Below are positions 33,826 to 42,966 of a stretch of 64,000 bases of DNA, in pieces. Source of the DNA: JAJXZJ01 sp050012855 (GTDB lineage Bacteria; Verrucomicrobiota; Verrucomicrobiia; Limisphaerales; J093); NCBI GenBank assembly GCA_050012855.1, contig JBEKGJ010000015.1, forward strand, positions 25,093 to 89,092, given 5' to 3'. The notes under the pieces were generated by a model. The model saw nothing but the letters and a program-made list of their open reading frames with translations. It was not told the DNA's origin and did no database searches. A program made the translations under genes and the position numbers. Position 1 is the first letter of the stretch. Each line of letters opens with the position of its first letter.

Positions 33826-35274
33826 TCACGCGTGGCTGTAAACAGACCAGAGCACGCCGGCCAGGCCGATCACGATGCTGACCCGCGCCAGCCACGCCAG
33901 TTCGCCGTCGAGGTCCGGTTTGTGCGACTTGTACTCGCCCAGGATGCCGGCGAGCAGGGTCAGCAGACCGAGCAGGAAGGTTACGAGGTTGGCCTGCCAG
34001 TGGAACGGCCACGCCGACGCGATGGTCATGGCGGCCAGCGTCCCGGCGATCCAGGCCCAGTCATTCCAGTCTCCCAGCAGCGGCCGGCGCCGGCGCAGCG
34101 TCGAACCGCGGGACGGCGGGATGGGCGCGGGCGTGAGCACGGTGGCCTGCTGGGTGGCGGGCAGCGGGTTGGCGAAGACCCGGCCGGGCGGCGGCTTGGC
34201 CGGGCGCAGATGTCGGCCGGCCTTGACCGCGTCCACGGAGGGAAATGGGTCGCGACCGCCGAGGAGCGCGGCACGGGCACACCACGGACACTGGTCGAGA
34301 TGGTCGCCATAGACATGCTGGCTGTTCCACCAGCAGGACACCAGATGCGACTCGGCTTCCTCGAGGAGAAACTGCCAGCTCTGCGGATCGGGGCGCAGGC
34401 CCGGGCGAAAATGGCCGTCCTGGAAGCAGCGGACGAACAAGTCGCGCAGGCCCGGCGCGATCGTCTCGAAGAGGGGCGCGGTCGGTTTGGGCGCAAACGG
34501 CAGGTTCGGGTCGGTGCCATGGGGAAAAAGGCCCGCCGCGATGCGCTGTTCAATGGGTGGCGGTTCTCCCCGGCCCTTGAACACGCCGGCAAAGGGATGC
34601 GTGCCTTCGAGCAAAAGTTGGAAAATGAGGACGCCCAGGCCGAACAGGTCGTGCTCCGGCCCGCGGTCCACCTGGGAAAACGATTTGCCCTGCAGCTCGG
34701 GCGGGGTGAACTCCGGCTTGCCGACGCGGCAGCGATACATCTGCCCCGTTTCCGCGTCCCACACTTGAAACGAATCGGTGTCCACCAGGGTTACCAGGGC
34801 GGTCTCGGAGACGAGCAGGTTCGACTCATTGACGTCGCCGATCACATAGCCGCGTTCGTGGAGGGCGCGGACGGCGATGGCGAGGTTGCGGGCGGTGCGG
34901 TGGAGATAGAAATAGTTGAACAGGGGACATTGCTCGCGGCGCGTCTTGGGATTGTAAAACTCGCCGACCGGCCGCATGCCGGTGACGCGCGGCATCAGGA
35001 AACCCGCCAGGAGATCCGCGCGCCCCGGCGGGTAGAGCAGGTCGAGGGGCCAGGCGATCGCATCATGGCTCTGGCCGGCGGTGGGATTGAGGGGCGGGTT
35101 GGCGACCATGACCCGCAGTTTGCGCGTTCGTTCGAGCGTGGGTTTGTGCCAGATTTTCGCGACCAGCTCCGGGTTGTTGGGTGGCACGTAAATGCGCGCC
35201 TCGCCGCCCGCGCCGAGGAGTGCCTGCTCGTCGAGCGTGATGATTTCGCTGCTGGATGCCCGTTGAAAGCGCAC
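33826..35274 (-). CDS. Membrane-anchored protein-kinase-like protein
   Basis: 482 residues. I place the start at GTG 35274, 16 bp after the PP2C stop; the ATG overlapping that stop is out of frame. Kinase features: LLGAGGEARIYVPPN (glycine loop), ELVAKIWHKP (Lys), RALHERGYVIGDVNESNLLV (catalytic loop with HxxGxxxGDVxxxN, where D replaces the usual RD) and LVDTDSFQVW (DxD in place of DFG). A CPWC knuckle and a linker follow, then three hydrophobic segments near the C-terminus. This is the subgroup of kinases paired with PP2C and often a von Willebrand protein (TerY-P triad). Here the von Willebrand gene is absent nearby. Confidence 0.8.
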   Translation of the reverse strand: MRFQRASSSEIITLDEQALLGAGGEARIYVPPNNPELVAKIWHKPTLERTRKLRVMVANPPLNPTAGQSHDAIAWPLDLLYPPGRADLLAGFLMPRVTGMRPVGEFYNPKTRREQCPLFNYFYLHRTARNLAIAVRALHERGYVIGDVNESNLLVSETALVTLVDTDSFQVWDAETGQMYRCRVGKPEFTPPELQGKSFSQVDRGPEHDLFGLGVLIFQLLLEGTHPFAGVFKGRGEPPPIEQRIAAGLFPHGTDPNLPFAPKPTAPLFETIAPGLRDLFVRCFQDGHFRPGLRPDPQSWQFLLEEAESHLVSCWWNSQHVYGDHLDQCPWCARAALLGGRDPFPSVDAVKAGRHLRPAKPPPGRVFANPLPATQQATVLTPAPIPPSRGSTLRRRRPLLGDWNDWAWIAGTLAAMTIASAWPFHWQANLVTFLLGLLTLLAGILGEYKSHKPDLDGELAWLARVSIVIGLAGVLWSVYSHA

Positions 35275-35290
35275 GGTGAAAACGCGTCCA

Positions 35291-36106
35291 TCAGGCCGCC
35301 GGCAGCCAGGCCAGCAGCAGCGAAAGATCGTCGTCGGTCCGCTGGGTGATGCGCGACGACTGGAGGAAGGCGTGCAACTGCGCGGGCGCGTCGGCCAGGT
35401 CGGCGGCGCCTTCGAAGAAGCGGAACAGCGGCGCAAAGAAAGGGACGTGGGGTGTCAATTCCGGGAACTTCAGCGCCAGCAGTTGCAGTCCGTCGCACAA
35501 CAGCACTGCGCGACGAAAGTGCCCGTGCCGAATCTCGATCTGCGGCTGGTCAAGCGCCGCGTCGGAGGTCACGAAGGTCGTTTCGTTCAGAAACTCGCCC
35601 GAACTCGGCCGGGTTAACACCGTGAACGCGTCCGCGGGGTCGGCCACCATCGCCGCGCCGTCGCCGACCTGGGCCGCCGCCGCGAATTCGGGCCCGACCA
35701 CGAGGACGGTCAACGTGGTGGCCAGCTCGCGCGGTCGGACGGATTGTTTCTCGGCCGCCGCCAGCACGGCGGTTCGCGCGGTGCTCAGCGCTTCCTTCAG
35801 CAGTGCTTTCCAATCGTCATCGCCCGCCGGGTTGGAATTCCCGGCCAGGCGCGTTGCCAGGGCCGAGCGCGCGGCCTCGGCGGCCGTCCGGGCCCCGATC
35901 TCGGCGAAGCTGGCCGAACCGGCGCCGTCGGCAAGCACGCCCAACAACGTCCGGTCGGGCAGCGCCTCCCAAAGCAGCACGTCCTGGCAGGGAAGGTTCG
36001 CTTTGACGTGGCTGGTGCCGCGCGTCGAGGCGGTCACGACGCGCCAACGGCAAGCCGGGGCGGTGGAGGCGGGCGGAACGGATGGGGTGGCCACACCGCG
36101 GAGCAT
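35291..36106 (-). CDS. PP2C-family protein phosphatase
   Basis: 271 residues from ATG 36106. TASTRGTSHVKANLPCQDVL, LLGVLADGAGSASFAEIGAR (metal-binding Asp in ADGAGS), TTLTVLVVGPEFAAAAQVGD and QRTDDDLSLLLAW are the PP2C metal-site blocks. Ser/Thr phosphatases of this kind oppose the kinase encoded directly downstream. The gap to it is 16 bp. The final part reads directly into the kinase gene region without a spacer. Confidence 0.85.
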   Translation of the reverse strand: MLRGVATPSVPPASTAPACRWRVVTASTRGTSHVKANLPCQDVLLWEALPDRTLLGVLADGAGSASFAEIGARTAAEAARSALATRLAGNSNPAGDDDWKALLKEALSTARTAVLAAAEKQSVRPRELATTLTVLVVGPEFAAAAQVGDGAAMVADPADAFTVLTRPSSGEFLNETTFVTSDAALDQPQIEIRHGHFRRAVLLCDGLQLLALKFPELTPHVPFFAPLFRFFEGAADLADAPAQLHAFLQSSRITQRTDDDLSLLLAWLPAA

Positions 36107-36194
36107 AGCGGAGCGGCGGGCGGCCAGCAAGGTTCGAGGCGCACCGTGTCGAGGCGCGCCGGTTTCGAGGCGCCCCGCCCGCCACCGGCTTGCT

Positions 36195-37052
36195 TCAAAC
36201 GAACAGTGTCGCGGGACTCTGGTCAATGCCCAGTTGCCGGCCCCCTTCATAAGCCCGCTCCCAGCGGCCCAGACGCCACCGGCGCAGGCGGTAGAGCGTG
36301 GTGAAGACGAAATCCGGCGCGGCCTGGCCCTGGCCGCCCACCAGCTCCGCGCCCCGCCGCACGTTGTCCTGCATCTGGGCGGGCAGCAGGATGTGGTACG
36401 GGTTCCGCTGCGCCTCGCCGACGTGGAAGGAAACGGCGGCGATCAGGTCGGCCACGTCGGCCACGCTCGACTCGACGACGAGGTTCGGGTCGTCCATCTG
36501 GCCCCAGAATTCGGTCTCAATCGTGAAGCAGTCGAAGGTCGGCCCCAGTTCTGCCAGCGCATCCGCCACGAGGTAATGGGTGCCAATGTGCGTGCTGTTC
36601 CAGTCGCGCACGTGTGGCAGAACGATCACGCGCGGCCGGTGCGCCTCGAGCAGTTCGGCGATCCGCTCCACCTTGACCCGCCATTCGCCGGGCGCCGCGG
36701 AGCGCGTCTTAACGCTTACCCTTTCCAAACCGTTCGGCGCGGTTTGGACCAGGCCGAACCCAAGAAAATCGCAGGCGTTTTTCAGTTCGGTCCAACGCGC
36801 CGCCTGCCGGGCCGGGTTGCTGCCCTGAGTGACGGCGACGTTGATGAGGTTGAACCGCGCCTCGCGGAGCAGGCGCAAGGCGAGGGCGCCGGTGATGCAC
36901 TCGTCGTCGGGATGCGGCGAGAAAAGCAGCGCTTTGGGCGCGTCGGGGGCGATCACCGGTCGCGGCGTGGGTGGGAAGCCGCCGAGGGGCAGGTGGCGAC
37001 CCTCGTGGGCGAGGCGGGCGTAGTCGGCGGCGAATTGATGATACGGATTCAT
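36195..37052 (-). CDS. LmbE/PIG-L family N-acetyl-hexosamine deacetylase
   Basis: 285 residues. LLFSPHPDDECITGALALRL is the zinc-binding PHPDD motif, and LPHVRDWNSTHIGTHYLVAD supplies the third ligand (HxxxH region). Enzymes of this family deacetylate GlcNAc-containing small molecules such as GlcNAc-PI or mycothiol/bacillithiol precursors. It lies 35 bp downstream of a ROK kinase gene on the same strand, which suggests a role in amino-sugar processing rather than thiol synthesis. Confidence 0.88.
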   Translation of the reverse strand: MNPYHQFAADYARLAHEGRHLPLGGFPPTPRPVIAPDAPKALLFSPHPDDECITGALALRLLREARFNLINVAVTQGSNPARQAARWTELKNACDFLGFGLVQTAPNGLERVSVKTRSAAPGEWRVKVERIAELLEAHRPRVIVLPHVRDWNSTHIGTHYLVADALAELGPTFDCFTIETEFWGQMDDPNLVVESSVADVADLIAAVSFHVGEAQRNPYHILLPAQMQDNVRRGAELVGGQGQAAPDFVFTTLYRLRRWRLGRWERAYEGGRQLGIDQSPATLFV

Positions 37053-37087
37053 AAGGGAGATTTCGGTGGAGAGTTGGGTTCGTTGAA

Positions 37088-38506
37088 TCAGTCGTGGCGG
37101 ATGATGGGGAGGCTGGCGGCGGCAATCGCCTGCCCGTGGCGTTTTTGCTTTTCGTCCGGTGTATGGAGGGCCGCGCGGGCCAGCAATTCCGGGAACTCGG
37201 CTTGCAGCACTTCGCGCGCGCCGGCCAGGATGAGGTCGCCGCCCGGTCCGGAGGTCACCCGGCCGAGGATCAACAGGTGGCGGAAATCGTAAAAATCCGC
37301 CAAATGCGCGATCGTGTAGCCGAGGTAGGTGCCGATGGTCTGGTAAACCTTCCGGGCGCGGTCGTCGTCCGTCGCCATGAGCGTTTGAACCTGCTTAAGG
37401 ATTTCGGGCAGCGGGGTGCCGGGTTCCACGGGAATGCCGGCGGGGCCGGCCAGCCGGGCGACACCCTGCTGGGAGAAGTATTTCGCCGCCACCCCGTGGT
37501 CGCCCGACCACTCGTCCACCGGTGCCTGGGGATTGAAGTCCACCGGGACGAAGGCCAGTTCGTTGAGCCAGGAGGTGATGTTGCCTTCCGGGGTGACGTA
37601 ACCCCCGGCGGTGCTGGTGCCCAGGGCGATGCCGAGCACCGCGTTGTCGGCGAGCGCCATCGAGCCGGCCAGCGCGGTGACCTCGCCGTCGTTGACGACC
37701 TCGAACGGGACGTTGTTCCACGCCGTGCGCAGTTCGAGGAACAAGTTTTTTACGCGGCGGGCGAACAGGTCGCGGGGCACCCCGCGGAAGAGCGAGGCAA
37801 CCTGGACGCGGTTGTTCACATAGACGCCCGCGGCGCTGCCGCCGATGGCATCCACCCGTGACAGGTGCGCGGCGGCTCGCTTTAGCGAATCCATGATGCC
37901 GTCGAAGTGGTACTGCGGGTCGGTCTGGTTGATCGGGTCCCATGCCACTTCCTCGCTGAACACAACTTCGCCCTCCCGCACGGCCGCCACTTTGCGGTCA
38001 CTGCCACCAAGGTCGAAGCCGATGCGGTTGCCGTCAAGGTGCCGGCCCAGCGGTTGCGTGCGGGCCCGGGCGGGCGGGAGTTCGGGCGGGTTGCACACGC
38101 GGATGTCGAAGGGATGCTCGTAAATGCGGGCACCCATCATCTCGGCATCGAACCGGCCGGCGGCGGTGTCGCGGTAATGCCGTTGCAGCGACTCGCCCAG
38201 CCCGGGCGGCCCGGCCAGGTGGACGCGAAACCCGCCCCGCGACCAGAGCAGGAACTTGAGCCAGCGTTCGAGAAAGAAAAAGCCCGCCCCCACGGCAGGA
38301 TCCGTCGCGGGGGGCAGTTCCGTCCGGAACCGGAACACGGAGCCGTCGGCCTGCTCGAGGGCGACTTCGATCGCCACGACATGACCGGCCGCCTGCGCCC
38401 GACGGCGGAGGGCGCGGTTGGCCAGCGCGGGCGGGCGGAACGCCGGGTCGAGCACCGGCGCCACCTTCGGGGCGGGCAGAAAATCGTCCATGTTCATCGG
38501 GACCAT
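37088..38506 (-). CDS. ROK-family sugar kinase-like protein
   Basis: 472 residues, longer than ordinary ROK kinases (about 300) because of an N-terminal extension of about 165 residues. RIGFDLGGSDRKVAAVREGE is the phosphate-1 motif, IGGSAAGVYVNNRV the second lobe entry, EVVNDGEVTALAGSMA the catalytic Asp region and LGIALGTSTAGGYVTPEG the GxGxxG-like loop. It could phosphorylate a sugar or act as a regulator; no helix-turn-helix is visible. The usual ROK zinc motif (CxCGxxGC) is not seen. Start could also be the ATG at 38497. It is divergent from the NahK-like kinase gene. Confidence 0.78.
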   Translation of the reverse strand: MVPMNMDDFLPAPKVAPVLDPAFRPPALANRALRRRAQAAGHVVAIEVALEQADGSVFRFRTELPPATDPAVGAGFFFLERWLKFLLWSRGGFRVHLAGPPGLGESLQRHYRDTAAGRFDAEMMGARIYEHPFDIRVCNPPELPPARARTQPLGRHLDGNRIGFDLGGSDRKVAAVREGEVVFSEEVAWDPINQTDPQYHFDGIMDSLKRAAAHLSRVDAIGGSAAGVYVNNRVQVASLFRGVPRDLFARRVKNLFLELRTAWNNVPFEVVNDGEVTALAGSMALADNAVLGIALGTSTAGGYVTPEGNITSWLNELAFVPVDFNPQAPVDEWSGDHGVAAKYFSQQGVARLAGPAGIPVEPGTPLPEILKQVQTLMATDDDRARKVYQTIGTYLGYTIAHLADFYDFRHLLILGRVTSGPGGDLILAGAREVLQAEFPELLARAALHTPDEKQKRHGQAIAAASLPIIRHD

Positions 38507-38991
38507 TCTGTGTCACGGGCCATGACGTTGGAAAAGAGGAAAATGCGGGGGGCTGCGCCATGCCCCCGGATCGCGGCGCTGCGAGCCGCAGCGCATCCGG
38601 GGTTTTTCAAGGCGCCACGCTCACCCTGACCGCGTCCTGCATGGCGAAGTTGCTGCGGGTCACAGAGCCGCGCGCCGCAGGCGGCAGTGTCCTAATTTGC
38701 CGTTTCCAGGAGCGCGGCTATGCGCGTAGCGTCAGCCGAAGCCGGCCGAGAACGCTGCGGCTGGTCTCCGACACAGCCGCGCTCCATTCAAATTGGGACA
38801 CTACCCTGCAGGCTCGAGGCGGGCGGCGAACGATCTATCTCGTTGCGATGGGGGCATGGTCATGCTGCGCCCGAGGAAAATGGCGCGGGTAGAAATCGCT
38901 TGTTGTCGTCGCCAGCCGCGCTTATCTGTTTGTCCTTTCGGCCAGACCGATGGATCGTTCAGGCTGACGCCGTGGGCACAACCAAAACCGT
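38507..38991. other. Intergenic region holding a MITE-like element
   Basis: No gene is seen. It separates two divergent sugar-kinase genes and contains the 117-bp inverted-repeat element at 38686-38802. The flanks are GC-rich. Confidence 0.6.
38686..38802. mobile_element. MITE/REP-like element with nested terminal inverted repeats
   Basis: Outer arms AGTGTCCTAATTTG (38686-38699) and CAAATTGGGACACT (38789-38802) match with one mismatch. Inner arms GGAGCGCGGCT (38709-38719) and AGCCGCGCTCC (38775-38785) match perfectly. The middle reads CGTCAGCCGAAGCCGGCCGA, then CTGCGGCTGGTCTCCGACAC. No protein is encoded. No clear target duplication was seen. Confidence 0.6.
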
Positions 38992-40101
38992 ATGCCTTTG
39001 TACCGGGAACAGCACCTCCAGGAAATCTCGCAGCAGTTTCGCATCTACGGCCAGATCCTCCACGCCGAGCCGTGCAAGATCGGGCACATCAACGAGACGT
39101 ACACGGCGACCTACGATCAAGGCGGCGTACTGGTGCGCTACATTCACCAGAAGATCAACCAGATCGTTTTCCGCAAGCCGCAGCAGGTCATGGAGAATGT
39201 GATGCGGGTGACCACGCACCTCCAGCGCAAACTCAAGGAAATGGGCGCCGACCAGGCCACCCGCCGCGCGATCACGGTGGTTCCCACCCACGATGGCAAG
39301 CCGCTCTTCCGCGACGGTGACGGCGAGTTCTGGCGGACGTTCGTGTTCGTGGAGCGGGTCCAATCCTTTGAAGCCGTGCAAAACCCGCAACAGGCCTTTG
39401 AGGCGGGCCGGGCCTTCGGCGAATTCCAGGCGCTGCTGGCCGACCTGCCCGGCGAGCGGTTGCATGAGACGATCTTGGGTTTCCACCACACGCGGAAGCG
39501 TTTCATGGCGCTGCAGCGGGCCATTGAGACCGACCATTGCAACCGTGCCCAGCTCGCGGGAAAGGAAATCGCGTTCGCCCTCGCGCAGGAACCGTGGATT
39601 GACACGCTGCTGAACGCCCTGGCCGCCGGTGAAATCCCCGAGCGCATCACCCATAACGACACCAAGTTCAACAACGTCATGATTGACTGGGAAACCGGCC
39701 ACGCCATGTGCGTGGTGGACTTGGACACCGTGATGCCCGGCCTGGTGCATTACGATTTCGGCGACATGGTCCGCACCACGACCAGCCCGACGATGGAGGA
39801 CGAGCAGGACCTTGCGAAAGTACAGATGCAGATGCCGATGTTCGAGGCGCTGGCCCGCGGTTACGTGGCGGCGGTGCAAAGCATCCTCACCCCGGCGGAG
39901 CGGCGCTACCTCGCCCTGGCCGGCAAACTGATCACCTACACCATCGGCATCCGGTTCCTGACGGATTACCTCGCCGGCGACACGTATTTCCGGGTGCACC
40001 GGCCCGACCACAACCTTGATCGTTGCCGCACGCAGTTCAAACTGGTTGAGTCCATCATCGAGCAGGAGGAAACGATGCAGAAGTTCGTGGACCGTCTCTG
40101 A
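38992..40101 (+). CDS. NahK-like N-acetylhexosamine kinase (APH family)
   Basis: 369 residues. It has the aminoglycoside-phosphotransferase kinase core: IGHINETYTATYD (nucleotide loop), VRYIHQKINQIVF, ERITHNDTKFNNVMIDW (catalytic HNDxKxxN) and CVVDLDTVMPGLVHYDFGDM (DxD). This combination matches N-acetylhexosamine 1-kinase and related proteins of the lacto-N-biose pathway. It is probably a cytosolic sugar kinase for GlcNAc or GalNAc. The KDPG aldolase gene follows 9 bp later and is probably co-transcribed. Confidence 0.82.
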   Translation: MPLYREQHLQEISQQFRIYGQILHAEPCKIGHINETYTATYDQGGVLVRYIHQKINQIVFRKPQQVMENVMRVTTHLQRKLKEMGADQATRRAITVVPTHDGKPLFRDGDGEFWRTFVFVERVQSFEAVQNPQQAFEAGRAFGEFQALLADLPGERLHETILGFHHTRKRFMALQRAIETDHCNRAQLAGKEIAFALAQEPWIDTLLNALAAGEIPERITHNDTKFNNVMIDWETGHAMCVVDLDTVMPGLVHYDFGDMVRTTTSPTMEDEQDLAKVQMQMPMFEALARGYVAAVQSILTPAERRYLALAGKLITYTIGIRFLTDYLAGDTYFRVHRPDHNLDRCRTQFKLVESIIEQEETMQKFVDRL

Positions 40102-40110
40102 GGCCCGCCC

Positions 40111-40761
40111 ATGCCCGCCCGTGAAGCCATTAACGCCCGGCTGGTCGAACCGGGCGTGATCGCCGTGGTCCGCGCCCCGCGGGCCGACCTGCTGCCGCCG
40201 CTGGCCGAGGCCTTGGTGGCGGGGGGCATCGTGGCGGTCGAGATCACGCTGACCGTGCCCGACGCGCTGGGGGCAATTCGCGCCACGCGGGCGCGCCTGG
40301 GTGATCGGGCGGTGGTGGGCGTGGGCAGCGTGGTGGACGCCGGGTCGGCGCGCGCCGCGCTCGTGGCGGGCGCGGAGTTCGTGGTCAGCCCCATCTGCCG
40401 GCCGGAACTGGTGTCCATCGCGCACGCCGCGGACCGGCCGGTGATGCTCGGCGCCGGGACCGCGACGGAGGCGCAAAAGGTCCACGAAGCGGGAGCGGAT
40501 TTTGTGAAGGTGTTTCCCGCCGACGTGCTGGGGCCGGCGTTCATTCGCGCGATCCGTGCGCCGCTGCCGCATTTGCGCATCGTGCCGACGGGCGGGGTGG
40601 ACCTGGAGACACTGGCGGCGTTCGTTCAGGCCGGTTCGGTGGCCGTCGGCGTTGGGTCTTCCCTGACGACCAGGCCCATTCTGGCCGCGGCCGACTGGCC
40701 GGCGTTGACCCGGCTGGCGGCTCAATTCGTTGCGGCGATGCGCGCCGCGCGCGGACGTTGA
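40111..40761 (+). CDS. eda: KDPG/KHG aldolase
   Basis: 216 residues. VIAVVRAPRADLLPPLAEAL, GIVAVEITLTVPDALGAIRA (catalytic Glu), VGVGSVVDAGSARAALVAGA, ADFVKVFPADVLGP (Schiff-base Lys in VKVFPA) and LRIVPTGGVDLETLAAFVQA are the standard Eda blocks. It splits 2-keto-3-deoxy-6-phosphogluconate into pyruvate and glyceraldehyde-3-phosphate, or acts on related keto-hydroxy acids. No edd lies nearby. Probable operon with the sugar kinase upstream. Confidence 0.9.
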   Translation: MPAREAINARLVEPGVIAVVRAPRADLLPPLAEALVAGGIVAVEITLTVPDALGAIRATRARLGDRAVVGVGSVVDAGSARAALVAGAEFVVSPICRPELVSIAHAADRPVMLGAGTATEAQKVHEAGADFVKVFPADVLGPAFIRAIRAPLPHLRIVPTGGVDLETLAAFVQAGSVAVGVGSSLTTRPILAAADWPALTRLAAQFVAAMRAARGR

Positions 40762-41316
40762 CTTTTCGAGGACCGTCTCATGGCAGCGACACGGCCGGCG
40801 TAATGTACTGGGTACTGGGTCAGGCGGTGCGGATTGACGCCGTGAGCAACCCAAGCCGCCCACCCCGTCCTCCCCTCCGGAATGGCCCGCAGATATTGTC
40901 GCCGACGATGCCGGCGACGGCGGTTTCGATTCGCCCTGTCCGGTCGTACCGGGTTAAATGCGGTGGTGGACCCGAAAGAGAACTCCGATCCTCACGCAGC
41001 GGAGACCTTGCTGCCACTCGAGGGTCCGTCCCGGCATTAACTGAGTCAATGCCACCCCTAAAACAATCAATTACCTCCATCGCCTTCCTTAACTCATAAT
41101 GACGGCTGCTAACGACATGGTTTTCCGTGCGTCCGTGTGTGGCACCGACAGCGATGAACATCAGCGACCAGCCAGTGGAACGAACTCAGGCGGAGGCGAT
41201 GAACCGCTTCGACTCGGTTGAACGGCGACCCTCTGCACCGCGCGGTGCTGCGGACACCGTGCCCCGCCAGCAAGGACGGCTGCCTGCTGTCCAGCCCGCC
41301 CCTTGAATCCAACAAC
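40762..41316 (+). other. Intergenic region with a possible ECF sigma remnant
   Basis: No intact gene. At 40963-41019 the plus strand reads VVDPKENSDPHAAETLLPL, which resembles the N-terminus of ECF sigma factors of the Planctomycetes/Verrucomicrobia type, but the likeness stops there. At 41154-41306 a 50-codon frame (MNISDQPVERTQAEAMNRFD) is open without recognised relatives. Both are weak. Confidence 0.35.
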
Positions 41317-42060
41317 ATGAGCAGTCCGCACCTCAATCCCGTACCCGCCGAATTGGTCACCGCGGCCACGAACCTGCCGCTGGCCATCGTCTCGCTCGCG
41401 GCGGTGGTCTGCCTTTGGCAACTGCGACACGCGCAAGCCCTGCGCACGGGGCTTTGGATCGGGATGTTTGGGAGCCTGGCCGTTGCCAGCGGGTTGGGCA
41501 TCTTCGCCCACGGCCTCGCCCTCGACGCGATGGCGCGGAAGCTCATCTGGCAGCCCATCAATGCCGCGCTGGCACTGACGGTGGCGTGCTTCGTTGCCGG
41601 GGCGGTGCTGGATCGTTGGGGAGCGGGCGTGGCGGGGCGCGCGTTACTCATGCTGCTGGGCTTAAGCGCGGGGTTCTTTGGCTACGCCACGTTCTGGTCG
41701 GACAGCTTCCTGCCGTTCATCCTCTATGAAGCGACGGCCATGCTGTTTTGCCTGACGGTTTATCTGACCCTCGCCTTCCAACACCGTCTGGCCGGAGCGG
41801 GCTGGATGGCCGCCGGCGTCGGGATCACGATCCTCGCCGCGGGGTTGCAGGCGATGCCGGCGGTGCGGCTTCGACTGGGGGTGACGTTCGACCACAATGG
41901 CGTCTTCCACCTGGTGCAACTGGCCGGGTTGCTTTGCCTGCTGACCGGGGTGCAAAGCGGGCTCGGTCAAAGTCCCCAAACTCGGTCCAATGCGGCCCAC
42001 CCCGAGTTGGAGTATCCCGTCGAGGCTGCGATCCAGTCATCCGGACAGGACCAAGTATGA
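41317..42060 (+). CDS. Polytopic membrane protein of unknown function
   Basis: 247 residues from ATG 41317 (MSSPHLNPVPAELVTAATNL). Seven hydrophobic segments are visible, for example LPLAIVSLAAVVCLW, LWIGMFGSLAVASGLGIFAH, ALLMLLGLSAGFFGYATFW and VFHLVQLAGLLCLLTGVQSG. The organisation resembles small seven-helix membrane proteins (DUF6962-like), but I cannot name a family with confidence. Its stop overlaps the next start (ATGA at 42057-42060). Confidence 0.7.
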   Translation: MSSPHLNPVPAELVTAATNLPLAIVSLAAVVCLWQLRHAQALRTGLWIGMFGSLAVASGLGIFAHGLALDAMARKLIWQPINAALALTVACFVAGAVLDRWGAGVAGRALLMLLGLSAGFFGYATFWSDSFLPFILYEATAMLFCLTVYLTLAFQHRLAGAGWMAAGVGITILAAGLQAMPAVRLRLGVTFDHNGVFHLVQLAGLLCLLTGVQSGLGQSPQTRSNAAHPELEYPVEAAIQSSGQDQV

Positions 42061-42818
42061 ATAAGACCCGAAAGCGCGAATGGTTCGATGACGAGTCGTT
42101 CTGGTGCGAGCTGGAACCGTTCATGTTCACCGAGCAAGGGTATGCCGACGCGGCCGCCTCGCTGGACCAGGTGTTGAGGCTGGCGCGGCCCCGGGGCAAG
42201 GCGGTGCTGGACTTGGGCTGTGGTCCGGGCCGGTGGGCCATTCCACTGGCGAAACGCGGGTTTCGGGTGACTGGCGTGGATCGGACGGCCCATCTGCTCC
42301 GCCGGGCGCGGGCCCGCGCCCAAGCCAGCCGGGCACGCATCGAGTGGACCCGCGAGGACATGCGCGACTTCGTGCGTCCCGAGGCCTTCGATCTCGTGCT
42401 GAGCATGTTCACCTCGTTCGGTTATTTCGACGACCCCAACGAAGACATCGCCGTGCTCCGGAACATGTTCACCAGCCTCCGACCCGGTGGCGCGGGCCTC
42501 GTCGAAGTGATGGGCAAGGAGACGCTCGCCCGCATCTTCCAGCCCACCTCGTCCGAGCGTCTCCCGGATGGACAGGTGCTCGTCCAGCGGCACGAGGTGT
42601 TCGACGGCTGGTCCCGCATGAAAAACGAGTGGACGCTGATCCGGCGCGGCCAAGCCCGGACGTGGAGTTTTCATCACACGATCTACTCCGGCCGGGAACT
42701 GCGAGACCGGTTCGAGCAGACCGGGTTTACCGACGTAAAACTGTTTGGCTCGTTCGCCGGTGAGGAATACGGCGTGACGGCCATGCGACTGATTGCCGTC
42801 GGGCGACGACCCCAATGA
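42057..42818 (+). CDS. SAM-dependent methyltransferase (class I)
   Basis: 253 residues from ATG 42057, overlapping the previous stop. KAVLDLGCGPGRWAIPLAKR is motif I, FRVTGVDRTAHLLRRARARA motif post-I, FDLVLSMFTSFGYFDDPNED motif II, and LRPGGAGLVEVMGKE motif III. The substrate is not predictable; proteins of this build methylate small molecules. The overlap suggests that it is translated with the membrane protein upstream. Confidence 0.85.
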   Translation: MNKTRKREWFDDESFWCELEPFMFTEQGYADAAASLDQVLRLARPRGKAVLDLGCGPGRWAIPLAKRGFRVTGVDRTAHLLRRARARAQASRARIEWTREDMRDFVRPEAFDLVLSMFTSFGYFDDPNEDIAVLRNMFTSLRPGGAGLVEVMGKETLARIFQPTSSERLPDGQVLVQRHEVFDGWSRMKNEWTLIRRGQARTWSFHHTIYSGRELRDRFEQTGFTDVKLFGSFAGEEYGVTAMRLIAVGRRPQ

Positions 42819-42966
42819 ACACGAACCCGTCGCTTGCCGAACATGTTTTCGCCTCGTCAATCGAGATCACCGACGCCAGTGAGCGCCGTCCAACCCAACC
42901 GGCGGTGCGGCTCGGGACAAGCACCCGCAACCCATGTCAAAAACCAAAACCGAAAGGAACCCAACC

